Shown here: positions 7,353 to 17,101 of the stretch, one piece after another | How the letters are laid out: each line of letters opens with the position of its first letter | Numbering within the stretch: the first letter of the stretch is position 1 | DNA from: JAHRVQ01 sp963976815 | GTDB lineage: Bacteria; Pseudomonadota; Gammaproteobacteria; Pseudomonadales; Azotimanducaceae | Assembly: GCA_963976815.1 (NCBI GenBank) | Contig: CAXBLU010000002.1 | Coordinates: 372,001-436,000, forward strand | Length of the DNA stretch: 64,000 bases | Direction of reading: 5' to 3' | The notes under the pieces: model-generated | Told to the model about the DNA's origin: nothing | What the model saw: only the letters and a program-made list of their open reading frames with translations | Database searches by the model: none | Program-made: the position numbers and the translations under genes

Positions 7353-10300
7353 ATGAGCAACCCTTTAGACAGACTTGTTAGATATTCACTCGGCGGCGGC
7401 TTACCTGGGTCTATCCTTATTATCTCTTTGCTGCTCGGTGCTATTGCACTGAATTTTACCGCGAGGGAAGAGGAACCGCAGATTGTTGTGCCCATGGTTG
7501 ATGTGTCCGTTGTGGCGCCGGGATTATCTGCTCGCCAAATTGAAAGACAAGTGACAACACCACTAGAAAAGCTACTGGCTCAAATCCCGGGAGTTGAGCA
7601 CATATACTCAACCGCCTCGAGTGGCAAAACCTCAGTAACATTGCGGTTTTTTGTGGGTGAAAATCGAGAAACGTCTATCTTGAACACCTACAACAAGTTG
7701 TATTCAAATCAGGATAAGATCCCGGGGGTTGTCACTAACTGGCAGGTTAAGCCAGTTGAAGTAGATGATGTTCCGATCCTGATGCTTGGGCTATGGAGTA
7801 ATAAGCCAGAGCAAACCAGTGACTATGAGCTTCGTCGGATAGCCGATGAAGTTGCAACACTGCTGCAAACTGTCGATCACAGCAGCGAAGTGAATGTCAT
7901 CGGTGGTCGAATCAGAACGATTCAAATTCTGCCGACCCCAGAAAGTCTGGCGAGTCGCAATAGCACACCTTCTGACATCTACAATGCCCTATTGGTATCC
8001 AATCAATTGGTTAGTGCGGGTAATTATGTACTCGGTCGTGAAGCCATGCAGTTGGAGAGTGGTGACGTTATTCGCACGGTTGGCGAATTAGAAACCACCG
8101 TGATCAACGTTGTGGACGGTAAGCCTGTGTTTCTTCAGGACGTGGCGAGTATCGTCGATGGCCCCTCGGAACCAGACAGTTATAGTTGGATAGAGTTCGC
8201 CCAGGGTCATAGCGATTACACAGACGGGCGCAATGGTAATTCGATGGTGACGATCAGTGTCGCAAAACAGCGTGGCAGTAACGCGGTCAGCCTCGCTCAG
8301 GATGTCCATCAATTAATCGCTGATCTTAAACACAATGTTTTGCCTTCCGATATCCAGGTTGAGATTTTGAGGGACTACGGCGAAACAGCCGATGCAAAGG
8401 TTAATCAACTGATCTCAAGCCTTGGATTCGCGATACTGACCGTTGTGATCTTTATTGCAATATTTCTTGGCCCGAGGTCCGCTCTGGTTGTCGGACTAAC
8501 GGTTCCAATCAGTTACGGTATCACGCTCGCCATGGATATGGCATTTGGCTATACGATCAATCGCGTCACGTTGTTCGCGTTGATTTTATCACTGGGTTTA
8601 CTGGTTGATGATCCCATCACTGGTGTAGATAACATAGAGCGTTTCTTTCGAAAAAATAGCGGGTCGGTTAAGGATCGTGTAGTAGCTGCAATATCGGAAA
8701 TTAAAGTGCCGTTGTTAATGTCTACCGTCACGATTGTGCTCGCCTTTATCCCGCTAGCTTATATTACCGGCATGATGGGGCCTTACATGGCACCGATGGC
8801 GTTTAACGTGCCGGTTGCGGTTGCGACAAGTACCGTCATCGCGTTTCTCGTCACGCCTTGGCTTGCCAGTAAGTTGCTAAAACCGAAAATTGGTACGCCA
8901 GAAAAAGACACTGACAATACCTTCCTGACTCGCCACTATCGGAAAATACTCAAGCCTTTGCTGTCGGATCGAAAAAAAGCCAAATCGACACTCTGGTTAG
9001 TGCTCGGGTTGTTTGTTGTCACAGCTATGCTGCCGATGTTTCGTCTGGTACCGCTCAAATTGCTGCCGTTTGATAACAAAAATGAAATTCAGGTTGTGAT
9101 TGATATGCCACGCACAGCAAGTCTAGAAATGACCGCGACGACGGCTCAACAAGTCAGTGGGGTCGTCCGACAACTCAAAGAGGTTCGTTCCGTAGCAAGC
9201 TTTGTGGGTGAGCCTTCACCCATCGACTTTAATGGTCTGGTGCGGGGCTACTCTCGCCGGAATTTTGTATATATGGCGGACCTCCGAATTGTTCTGGTTG
9301 ATAAAGCAGAGCGAGAACACCAATCCCACGGCATCGTTTTGCGACTTCGTAAAATGCTTGAACCGCTCAACGTAGATGGCGTCAAGATTCACGTCATAGA
9401 ATCGCCTCCGGGACCGCCGGTGATGAGTACCCTGGTCGCGGAAGTATATGGTTCAAGTCATACCCCCTATTCAACGCTCGTTGATGCGGCGGAGGTTTTG
9501 GCTAATAGATTATCCCGGGAAGCATTTGTCGTCGAAGTTGACACCAGTGCCCAACCTTCACAGGAGCGACTCCGCTTTGTTGTGGATAAACAAAAAGCGG
9601 CGCTTTCCGGTATCTCAACACAAGATATCAGTATGACACTGGATATGGCGAACACTGGGGTTGGGATTGGTTACCTGGTCGACGAGAGAGAAGCTAAGCC
9701 ATTGCCAATTGTTATGCGCGTGCCTTTGTCGCAACGGGGAAGTGTCGAAGATTTAGAGCGTCTGCAGGTTAAAGGCCAGGCGGGGATCGTTCAAGAAACC
9801 TTGAGCGATGGACTTAAAAATGCGCCGCGGCCACTGGTGGCAATAGGAGAGTTGGGGGAGTTCAATAAACTGCCTGCAGACTCTTCGATTTTCCATAAAG
9901 ACCTTTCGCCCGTTGTTTATGTCACAGCAGAGATTTCCGGGCGGACTCCGGTTGAAGTTATCGCCGATGTTAACGCTGATCAAAATGCCACAACCAAAGA
10001 AACATCGGACTGGCAGGGCCGGACCTTCTTCTTCCTGGGGGCAGGGGATGGTTGGCAAGTTCCTGAGGATATTGAAATATCCTGGACCGGAGAAGGTGAA
10101 TGGAAGATTACAGTTGCGGTGTTCAGAGATATGGGGCTTGGATATCTAGTTGCCCTAATTGGTATTTTTTTCGTGCTGAATTATCAAACCAAATCAACCA
10201 CTCTTGCTGTGATTATTATGTCAGCAATACCCCTCACGGTAATCGGTATCATGCCTGGCTTTTGGTTCTTAAATCAGGTGGGAGAGCGGACTATTGCAGG

Positions 10301-10667
10301 TGCTCCGGATCCGGTTTTATTCACGGCGACAGCCATGATAGGGATGATTGCGCTCGCAGGGATTGCCGTTAGAAACTCATTGATCCTGGTTGAATTTATT
10401 ACTCAAGCAAGAGCGGAAGGGTTATCAATTGAAGACGCTCTACTGCGAGCGGGTAGCACAAGAATGCGACCAATCCTATTGACTGCCGGCACAACTCTGC
10501 TGGGTAACATCATCATTACCCTTGATCCGGTTTTTAGTGGTCTCGCCCTTTCAATTATGTTCGGCATCGTGGCTTCGACCGTATTTACTCTGTTAGTTGT
10601 GCCGGTCGTTTATCTATTGGTTTTTAGTGATTCGACTGAATCGGGAGACGTGATTAATGAACAATAA
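7353..10667 (+). CDS. RND efflux transporter permease subunit
   Basis: 1104 residues, inner-membrane proton-driven pump. The order is the usual TM1 near the N-terminus, a large periplasmic porter domain, TM2-6, a second periplasmic domain and a C-terminal TM bundle. The proton-relay pair in TM4 is present as LVDDPITGVDNIERFF at about residue 416. The usual motif is VDDAIVVVENI, so this belongs to the divergent RND branch with DDPITGVDN. The substrate is not readable; the neighbouring DUF2892 gene hints at sulfur or reactive compounds, as inference only. The stop overlaps the adaptor start by 11 bp, so the two are translationally coupled. No outer-membrane factor follows, so a TolC encoded elsewhere would be needed. 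Confidence 0.88.
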   Translation: MSNPLDRLVRYSLGGGLPGSILIISLLLGAIALNFTAREEEPQIVVPMVDVSVVAPGLSARQIERQVTTPLEKLLAQIPGVEHIYSTASSGKTSVTLRFFVGENRETSILNTYNKLYSNQDKIPGVVTNWQVKPVEVDDVPILMLGLWSNKPEQTSDYELRRIADEVATLLQTVDHSSEVNVIGGRIRTIQILPTPESLASRNSTPSDIYNALLVSNQLVSAGNYVLGREAMQLESGDVIRTVGELETTVINVVDGKPVFLQDVASIVDGPSEPDSYSWIEFAQGHSDYTDGRNGNSMVTISVAKQRGSNAVSLAQDVHQLIADLKHNVLPSDIQVEILRDYGETADAKVNQLISSLGFAILTVVIFIAIFLGPRSALVVGLTVPISYGITLAMDMAFGYTINRVTLFALILSLGLLVDDPITGVDNIERFFRKNSGSVKDRVVAAISEIKVPLLMSTVTIVLAFIPLAYITGMMGPYMAPMAFNVPVAVATSTVIAFLVTPWLASKLLKPKIGTPEKDTDNTFLTRHYRKILKPLLSDRKKAKSTLWLVLGLFVVTAMLPMFRLVPLKLLPFDNKNEIQVVIDMPRTASLEMTATTAQQVSGVVRQLKEVRSVASFVGEPSPIDFNGLVRGYSRRNFVYMADLRIVLVDKAEREHQSHGIVLRLRKMLEPLNVDGVKIHVIESPPGPPVMSTLVAEVYGSSHTPYSTLVDAAEVLANRLSREAFVVEVDTSAQPSQERLRFVVDKQKAALSGISTQDISMTLDMANTGVGIGYLVDEREAKPLPIVMRVPLSQRGSVEDLERLQVKGQAGIVQETLSDGLKNAPRPLVAIGELGEFNKLPADSSIFHKDLSPVVYVTAEISGRTPVEVIADVNADQNATTKETSDWQGRTFFFLGAGDGWQVPEDIEISWTGEGEWKITVAVFRDMGLGYLVALIGIFFVLNYQTKSTTLAVIIMSAIPLTVIGIMPGFWFLNQVGERTIAGAPDPVLFTATAMIGMIALAGIAVRNSLILVEFITQARAEGLSIEDALLRAGSTRMRPILLTAGTTLLGNIIITLDPVFSGLALSIMFGIVASTVFTLLVVPVVYLLVFSDSTESGDVINEQ

Positions 10668-11706
10668 GCGCAGTTGGATTTATTCAACCCTGGCGATTGT
10701 GATTTTAGCCCTAATGATTCTGTGGATGGCGGGGACTTTTGATCCCCGGATTGCTCCGGGAACTCATGTCCCAGTAACTTATACGGGGCAGGCGACGCTC
10801 GAGGTCACCTTACGCGAGCGGGCCATATTCGAACCGGTCCCCGCAAGCATCGAAGCGAAACAGGCCACGGTGATTTCCTCGCGCATTATGGCGCAAATCG
10901 AACGGGTAAACGTCCGGGCAGGGGATATGGTTAAAAAAGGGCAGGTCCTGATTAAATTGGAAAACTCTGATCTGCAATCCAGGGTCTCCCAGGCGCAAGC
11001 TAATCTGCAGTCCGTGAATACTCGATTGGCTGAGGCCAAACTTGGATTGTCCCGGGCAACGGATCTGGTTGCGCAAAAACTCATTGCTAATGCTGACTTT
11101 GATCGTGCCCAGGCGGATTATGATACTTTGGTCGCCAACTCGAGCAATGCTGATCAAGCGTTAAGGGAAGCTGAATCCAGTCTCGCGTTGTCTACCATCA
11201 CGGCGCCGATAGATGGTCGTATTGTTGATAGATTTGCTGAGCCGGGGGATATTTCGAGGCCAGGTATTCAACTTCTATCTCTATACAATCCCGTATCGTT
11301 GAGGGTCGAGGCCAATGTCAGAGAACAGTTGTCCGTGAATCTGGTCAAGGGGCAGGGTCTTCAGGTGGATGTGCCATCTCTTAACAAAACTTTGAATTCA
11401 GAAGTTGAAGAACTTGTTCCAGCGGGCAATGTGGGTTCCCGCAGCTTCCTGGTTAAGAGCAGGCTGAGTGATTCTGCAGGTCTGTTGCCGGGTATGTATG
11501 CCAGATTGCTGGTCCCTGCGGGCAATGTTTCTACACTTTCAATCCCAGAGCAGTATGTGATCAAAGTTGGCCAACTCAATATGGTTTCGGTCAGTGCGGA
11601 TGCCGGACCAGAACGGCGCTATATCAGAATCGGCAAACAGTATCCCGATGGCACGGTTGAAGTGATCTCTGGTTTAAAGGCCGGCGATCACGTACTGATG
11701 CAGTGA
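10657..11706 (+). CDS. RND efflux periplasmic adaptor (membrane fusion protein, HlyD/AcrA type)
   Basis: 349 residues. An N-terminal membrane anchor (about 8-27) is followed by a lipoyl half-motif (IERVNVRAGDMVKKGQVLIK), an alpha-helical hairpin rich in Gln, Ala and Leu (about 108-165) and the second lipoyl half (ITAPIDGRIVDRFAEPGDI). Beta-barrel and membrane-proximal domains complete it. It links the permease to an outer-membrane channel. The order permease-then-adaptor is the reverse of acrAB. It overlaps the permease by 11 bp. Confidence 0.88.
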   Translation: MNNKRSWIYSTLAIVILALMILWMAGTFDPRIAPGTHVPVTYTGQATLEVTLRERAIFEPVPASIEAKQATVISSRIMAQIERVNVRAGDMVKKGQVLIKLENSDLQSRVSQAQANLQSVNTRLAEAKLGLSRATDLVAQKLIANADFDRAQADYDTLVANSSNADQALREAESSLALSTITAPIDGRIVDRFAEPGDISRPGIQLLSLYNPVSLRVEANVREQLSVNLVKGQGLQVDVPSLNKTLNSEVEELVPAGNVGSRSFLVKSRLSDSAGLLPGMYARLLVPAGNVSTLSIPEQYVIKVGQLNMVSVSADAGPERRYIRIGKQYPDGTVEVISGLKAGDHVLMQ

Positions 11707-11770
11707 GCGGTTAGTCAGGCGTATCTGCTACGGGCATCTATACTGAAACTGTGTCCCAAAAGAGATAGTC

Positions 11771-13537
11771 GTGACAGAAGTTCTTGCTCTCCTGAGAGCC
11801 TGGTTAGTGTTTTTACATAACGGTGGGCTCCCTGCTGATACAGAAAATCTAATAGAGCTTCGCAGCCGCCGGTTCATTAGCTGGTTTGCTGTGTTCGGTA
11901 CTGTCGTGGCGATACTTGTGGCAATAATGAACGTCATTATTGATGAGGCCCATGACAACTGGTTTATTCTGGCCAGTGTCGGAATTGGTATAGGTTCCAT
12001 CTTTCTGCAGGCCTATTCGGGCGCGCGTAAGGTCGCCGCCAGCATTATACTTACTGCGTTTTGGCTTGCGCCGACGCTGTCTATCCTGGATAGCTCGATA
12101 TACGGACTCACCGCGGTTTGGCTGCTGATTCTACCGTTGCTGGGCGTGCTGCTGCTCGGGGTGTATGGCGGCATTGCCACTACCTTTGTTTCGATAGGAA
12201 CAATATGGTTGCTCGCATTCCACGAAGAATATGCCATTCATCGCGATCTGGTTATTCCGTCACCTCTGTCTATTGGTGCGGAGGCGACTGCGACTGCAAG
12301 TTTAATTTTTGCCATGACGCTGGTTTTCTACTTCGGGCAGCGAAAGGCCGAGCGCAAGCTGGAACATACCGTTGCGGACCTCAACAAAGAAGTTACCATT
12401 CGACAGGAAGCTGAATTCTCCGCCCGTGAAGCTGAGCAGGTAAAGGCGAATTTTCTTGCGACTATGAGTCACGAGCTCAGGACGCCGCTTAATGGCGTGA
12501 TTGGTGCTATTGAACTGCTAGAGCATACCGAACTGAATGAGAATCAGCGGGAGTTTATGGGGGTGGTGCTCAGTAGTGGCCGCATCCTGCAGCAGCTGAT
12601 TAATGACATTATGGATGTCTCGCGTCTGGACGCCGGTAGTTTGCAACTAGAGCACAAACCGTTTGATCTGGTTGTCCTGTGTGAAGAGCTATGCGAATCA
12701 ATCGCTGTCACCGTTGATCAGAAGCTCGTAAAGGTAAAACTACACATTGAACCTGGTCTCGGCTGGGTGGCAGGAGACCCAATTCGAATTCAGCAAATCC
12801 TGCTCAACTTGATGGGTAATTCCGTCAAGTTTACAAAGGCTGGGCAAATAAAAATGAGCGTCACTCGAGAAGCTGAGTTTATTCGATTTGATATCGAGGA
12901 TTCGGGTATTGGCATTAGCGAAGAATTTATGCCAAAACTATTTGACACCTATAATCAGGCGAGTGAATCCACATTTCGTCAGTACGGCGGTAGCGGCCTC
13001 GGACTGTCTATCGTGAAGCGTTTGATAGATCGAATGGCTGGAACGATAGAGGTCACCTCAGAAATCGGACACGGTAGTTTGTTTCGAGTACAGCTGCCGT
13101 TAGCGGATGCCGCTTCTGAATTCGCCGCTTCTGCCGAAGTTGAAAAACTTTCTCGCCCCTTAAAAGTGTTGGTGGTCGATGACAATACGACCAACAGATA
13201 CATCGCACAAAAGATGCTAAAAAAATTGCGCCACGAGGTGTATGAAGCCTCTGACGGTCAAGAAGCGATTGCTAGGGCTGAAGAGATTGAAGGCCTGGAT
13301 CTAATTCTTATGGATGTGCACATGCCGAATATGGACGGAATTGAAGCAACCAAAGAAATTCGAATTCGTGAGGGTGCGGGCAAGGTGCCTATTATTGGAC
13401 TCACTGCGAATGTCTTACCGGGTATTCGTGAGACATTGTTAGCTGCGGGTATGGATGACTATCTTGCTAAACCGATCCGATTAACTGCATTGCGCGAGTC
13501 CATTGCTACTACGGTGGACAGTCAGGTCAAGGGTTAA
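11771..13537 (+). CDS. Hybrid sensor histidine kinase / response regulator (copy A)
   Basis: 588 residues from a GTG start. Residues 1-185 hold about six membrane helices, then a coiled-coil linker (about 192-228), a HisKA domain with phospho-acceptor His234 in MSHELRTPLNGV, HATPase_c (N, G1 and G2 boxes; DSGIGI and GGSGLGLSIVKRL) and a receiver domain with Asp515 in LILMDVHMPNMDG. There is no output domain, so a phosphotransfer protein elsewhere is needed. It is clearly paralogous to the kinase at 44450-46231: same layout, phospho-His at residue 234 in both, shared LFLxNGGL start. It lies 65 bp after the RND adaptor and 140 bp before a CHAT lipoprotein gene, which could be functionally tied. 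Confidence 0.88.
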   Translation: MTEVLALLRAWLVFLHNGGLPADTENLIELRSRRFISWFAVFGTVVAILVAIMNVIIDEAHDNWFILASVGIGIGSIFLQAYSGARKVAASIILTAFWLAPTLSILDSSIYGLTAVWLLILPLLGVLLLGVYGGIATTFVSIGTIWLLAFHEEYAIHRDLVIPSPLSIGAEATATASLIFAMTLVFYFGQRKAERKLEHTVADLNKEVTIRQEAEFSAREAEQVKANFLATMSHELRTPLNGVIGAIELLEHTELNENQREFMGVVLSSGRILQQLINDIMDVSRLDAGSLQLEHKPFDLVVLCEELCESIAVTVDQKLVKVKLHIEPGLGWVAGDPIRIQQILLNLMGNSVKFTKAGQIKMSVTREAEFIRFDIEDSGIGISEEFMPKLFDTYNQASESTFRQYGGSGLGLSIVKRLIDRMAGTIEVTSEIGHGSLFRVQLPLADAASEFAASAEVEKLSRPLKVLVVDDNTTNRYIAQKMLKKLRHEVYEASDGQEAIARAEEIEGLDLILMDVHMPNMDGIEATKEIRIREGAGKVPIIGLTANVLPGIRETLLAAGMDDYLAKPIRLTALRESIATTVDSQVKG

Positions 13538-13563
13538 GGTTCTTCTATCGAGCTGGTATTTCT

Positions 13564-13580
13564 CCCGGGTAAGCCCCGGG
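13564..13580 (+). terminator. Weak hairpin after hybrid kinase A
   Basis: CCCGGG at 13564-13569 and CCCGGG at 13575-13580 can pair over a 5-nt loop, 26 bp after the kinase stop. The downstream tract is AT-rich (TTAATCAATAAAATT) but lacks a clean T-run, so termination is only possible. Confidence 0.3.
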
Positions 13581-13677
13581 TTAATCAATAAAATTCTACT
13601 TTATATGTCATTGTTCGCGATTGCGTCGCATTCGACTTTTCGTCGCTTTGCCACTTTGATACCCTGTCGCCTCGTTT

Positions 13678-15993
13678 TTGACCAGGCTTAAGATCTTGTT
13701 TCGGTATGTAGTGTTCCCGGTTTTATCGATATTTCTGCTGTCCGGCTGTGCGAGTAACCCCGGTGTTTTCTACTGGAGTGACTACATCAAGAATTTTGGC
13801 GAGGCGAACTATGCCCAGATAGTTCAAGATTTTGATGCCAGTGGCGAGAGTTTCAATTCCCTGCAGCCCGGAGATCTATTTGCGGTGTGCGGTGCCTATG
13901 TAAAGGTTAATAATTTTGATCACGCGTTTGATTGTCTGGCTTTATACCGTGCGTCTGTCAGGGTTGGCGAATTTAATTTTACCGGGATTGGCGACTCAAG
14001 GGCGTTCGAGCGAATCTGGTTCGGCCAAGCGAAGCTTGCAATTGGAGATATAACCAGTGCATTAGACGCGGCAGATGCCGCAGAACAAATTAGAGTCAGG
14101 GCAGGCAACGAGTATTTTCACACCAAGGTACTTGAAATCGAAGTGGCATCCTTACGGGGCTCTGCGTACCTGCTACAGGAGGATCACGCTGCGGTTAATA
14201 AGCAGATTGTATTGTTAGAGGCGATTAGTACCGAAGGCCTGACCTCCATGCTTCTCACAACTCAAAAACATCAGGTATTAGCCAGTTTAAAGTTTGGTCT
14301 AGGGGAGTATCAAGCAGCCTTAGCGGATTCTAGACAGCGAAAAGGCCTTCTGATGCGAGGCTGGGATGATGGAGTATTACGCCAATTTGCTCTGCCCAGC
14401 CTGTATATAGAAGCGCGTGCATTGCTGGAAACACAAAACATTGATGCAGCTAGACAGAAGTATGACGAATTGCTCGGAAGCGGACGTATTGCTGAAGTAG
14501 GACGAATCTATTGGGTTGCTCTGACTGATCGCGCCAGAATAGCAAAACTTGATGGTGAGCCCAGAAGGTCTATTGACTACTTACAGACCGCTATCGAGGT
14601 GATCGAATCCCAACGGAAAACCATCGGTACTGAGGCGAGTCGTATTGGTTTTGCTGGGAATACCCAGGCAGTTTATAGCCAACTCGTGAAGGAATTAGTT
14701 GAGTCTAACGAAAGTGCTAGTGCTTTTGAATATGTAGAAAGGGGCAAGGCTAGAGCGTTGGTTGATGTGCTCGCCACTAAACAAACATTTTCCAGGCGGG
14801 GAGCAAGTGCCGAAACCGTAAGCCAGCTTCTTTCTAGTATCGATCAAGAAGACAAGCGCAGCGCTATGGCAGCTTATGTGCCCAGGGGCGCACAGCAGCA
14901 CTCAAATCAAAGGGCTGTGAGGAGCGTTAAGGCGTTGCAAGAATTAAAGCAGATTGCCCCGGAGGTTGCGGAACTTGTCTCGGTTGTTCCGTCACAGTTG
15001 AGAGAGATCCAGGGGCAATTGTCTGAAGCTGAAGTGCTAGTCGAGTTCTTCGGTAGCGACGCGGAATTATTCATTTTTGTCGTTTCGTCGGTAAACATCA
15101 ACGTTAAAACTGTACCAATCGCGCGGCTAGACGAGAACATCCGCTGGTTTAGAGACGCGATTACGGCCCAGGAAGAAGATGATGTCGCAGAACTGGCGGA
15201 TGTGATTTATCGCCAACTATTTGGTTCCATTGAGTCATTGCTGACGACCCGGGTTGTGATTGTTCCCCATGGTCCACTACATTATTTGCCCTTTAATGCG
15301 TTGCGTGACAAGTCTGACTTTCTTGTTGAATCTCGAAATCTTCGTGTCTTGCCTAGCGCTTCAGTGCTGAAGTATCTGGGGTCTGATCCATCCAACTCAA
15401 GCTATGAAATTCTGGCGATGGGTAATCCGGATTTAGGCAATCGGGACATGGATCTGCCTGGCGCCGAGAGGGAAGTAAATGACATTGCGAGTATGTTCTC
15501 TCAAACTCGATTGTTACTTCGTGGTGAGGCTTCCGAAACAAACCTAAAGCAGCTTGGGCATAAATTCCCATATCTTCATTTTGCCATGCACGGAACCTTT
15601 GATGCGGCGACGCCTTTAAGCTCAGGTTTATTAATGTCGGGTGACGATCAAAACGATGGTGTTCTGACGGTGGCGGAACTTTACGATTTGGATTTGCCTG
15701 CGGAGCTTGTGACGCTCTCAGCCTGTGAGACCGGAATGGGTACAGTCAGTAGTGGCGATGACGTAATTGGATTTACTCGAGGATTTCTATTTGCCGGTAC
15801 CCAGACCATTATCTCGAGTCTTTGGAAGGTAGATGATGCGGCAACCTACTATTTAATGAATCAGTTTTATCAGTATCTACCGGATCACTCTAAACAAGCA
15901 GCGCTTCGGCTTGCACAAATAGATACACGAAAAAATTACGGCGACTCGCCGTACTATTGGGCCGCGTTTCAGCTAAATGGATCCGGGGACTAA
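13678..15993 (+). CDS. CHAT-domain (caspase-like) outer-membrane lipoprotein with TPR-like region (copy A)
   Basis: 771 residues from a TTG start. A lipoprotein signal ends in LLSGC with Cys24; Ala follows at +2, so Lol sorting to the outer membrane is expected. Residues about 40-330 are helical TPR-like repeats. The C-terminal CHAT domain carries the dyad His638 (FAMHGTF) and Cys683 (LSACETG), plus GNPDLGNRDMDLPGAERE and a YYWAAFQL end. CHAT proteins are cysteine proteases of the caspase clan, usually cytoplasmic; export as a lipoprotein is unusual. The paralogue at 32254 keeps the same 45-residue His-Cys spacing. The start is uncertain: a second TTG lies six codons in and the ribosome site is weak. 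It follows hybrid kinase A by 140 bp. Confidence 0.82.
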   Translation: MTRLKILFRYVVFPVLSIFLLSGCASNPGVFYWSDYIKNFGEANYAQIVQDFDASGESFNSLQPGDLFAVCGAYVKVNNFDHAFDCLALYRASVRVGEFNFTGIGDSRAFERIWFGQAKLAIGDITSALDAADAAEQIRVRAGNEYFHTKVLEIEVASLRGSAYLLQEDHAAVNKQIVLLEAISTEGLTSMLLTTQKHQVLASLKFGLGEYQAALADSRQRKGLLMRGWDDGVLRQFALPSLYIEARALLETQNIDAARQKYDELLGSGRIAEVGRIYWVALTDRARIAKLDGEPRRSIDYLQTAIEVIESQRKTIGTEASRIGFAGNTQAVYSQLVKELVESNESASAFEYVERGKARALVDVLATKQTFSRRGASAETVSQLLSSIDQEDKRSAMAAYVPRGAQQHSNQRAVRSVKALQELKQIAPEVAELVSVVPSQLREIQGQLSEAEVLVEFFGSDAELFIFVVSSVNINVKTVPIARLDENIRWFRDAITAQEEDDVAELADVIYRQLFGSIESLLTTRVVIVPHGPLHYLPFNALRDKSDFLVESRNLRVLPSASVLKYLGSDPSNSSYEILAMGNPDLGNRDMDLPGAEREVNDIASMFSQTRLLLRGEASETNLKQLGHKFPYLHFAMHGTFDAATPLSSGLLMSGDDQNDGVLTVAELYDLDLPAELVTLSACETGMGTVSSGDDVIGFTRGFLFAGTQTIISSLWKVDDAATYYLMNQFYQYLPDHSKQAALRLAQIDTRKNYGDSPYYWAAFQLNGSGD

Positions 15994-16073
15994 GGGTCTA
16001 GCGAGATCTCGCTGGCAAGTGATGGTTTAAAGTACTCAGACTATATTTTAACGTTACGTCTTCCATTTTTATT

Positions 16074-16283
16074 TTACTGCTTTGGCCAGTAGTGGCTGAA
16101 ACAGTCCTCGCATAGGGACTGACTTTTTTGAGGTGGGGGTGATGTTACCCAGTTTGGCACCCAATCCCATCGAAGTTTATCTCTGGCATGTTGTACCTTA
16201 CGACAGTGGGCGCATTGGTCGTTTTCCCGACAGGGGGATTGTTTCCGTTGAATCAATCTAAACCCGTGGGCGATTGTTCGCAT
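16074..16283 (-). CDS. Small zinc-ribbon-like CxxC...CxxC protein, possibly a remnant
   Basis: Up to 69 residues. It resembles the cysteine motif found at the C-termini of many PAS/response-regulator proteins: CAHCRKVQ, a W-x-W-V-P-x-W-V core, then LCEDCFSHYWP. The two CxxC pairs probably bind zinc. Here it stands alone; upstream sequence on this strand carries no sensor domain and instead faces the broken CPBP gene, so it may be the tail of a lost larger gene or an independent mini-protein. The true start is unclear. Confidence 0.4.
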   Translation of the reverse strand: MRTIAHGFRLIQRKQSPCRENDQCAHCRKVQHARDKLRWDWVPNWVTSPPPQKSQSLCEDCFSHYWPKQ

Positions 16284-16327
16284 CCAATATATACCAAATC
16301 AGTATTGAGAAAAGAATGCCGACAGCG

Positions 16328-16973
16328 ATGAACCCTAGGATCAACGCACTCATAGATGTTGCTGTTGTATTGGCGTTGTTGGTTATGGTGAAACAGAATG
16401 TCTTGCCCCACTCATGTTTGTTAGCAGGTCCTGCCACGACTTTGCTGCTCTGGCGGCGGAGTTCTGGATGGAGGGGCTGGGGTTTGTTTGGCCGAGTCAT
16501 TGGAAAACCACTGTTTTTTATACGCGCATCACCTTTTTTGGAATTGTTGTGACCGCTCACCTGGCTGATCTAAGCACGAGTGAGTATTTCCTGGATAAGA
16601 AAGCCAGTGGTCGCTTCGCTAGTGTCGAGGGTAATTTGCTCGCACATCTCGGCGTCATGATGCTTGTTTGGACCCACAGTTCGTTTTCTGAAGAGATGTC
16701 ATTTCGAGCTTTCCTCATTACCCATGGTAGCGATGCTGTCGCTGGCGGGATCCTGGGTAGTATTAGCGTTGCCACGGTCCTATCGCTTTTCTTTGGCTAT
16801 CGGCACTTTTACTATCAAGGGCTAAAGGGGGGCTGATTACCGGATGTATCGGTTTTAGCCTTTCGATGATGTGCCTATGGTTTGGTAAGCGTAATTTATT
16901 ACCGCCAATTGTTGCTCATGGGAGGGTCAACACGATTAGTCAGACACAGCGATATCTGGGTAGTGGAGACTGA
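16328..16973 (+). pseudogene. CPBP-family intramembrane protease, broken by two -1 frameshifts
   Basis: Three frames join into one CPBP (Abi/Rce1-type) membrane protease of about 215 residues. The first frame, from ATG 16328, gives helices and WRRSSGWRG. The second, from about 16478, gives LGFVWPSHWKTT, the EExxxR motif (SEEMSFRAF) and the second-motif His (FFGYRHFYY). The third, from 16833, gives LITGCIGFS and the HxxxN motif (VAHGRVN), stopping at 16971-16973. Both breaks are one missing G in a G-run directly before CTG (about 16471-16477 and 16827-16832). Restoring one G at each gives a length divisible by three. Either a recent pseudogene or two homopolymer under-calls in the assembly. 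Confidence 0.65.
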
Positions 16974-17101
16974 GTACGAGATTGCGACAAAATGTTTTCG
17001 ATCGATTTTACTCTTAGCGCTTCAAGCTCGGTTCTTGTGTCAAGCCAACAAAGCAGTTAGGTTTATGATTGCAATAGTTGGTTACTAACGAGGACGGGCC
17101 C

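Noticed and set aside
16000..16013. Perfect palindrome AGCGAGATCTCGCT after CHAT copy A as an attachment site or terminator
   Set aside because: No duplicated core elsewhere, no loop for a hairpin and no T-run; possibly chance.
16258..16560. 100-codon minus-strand frame with a hydrophobic C-terminus
   Set aside because: Antisense to the broken CPBP gene, whose motifs are clear on the plus strand; the hydrophobic part mirrors its codons.
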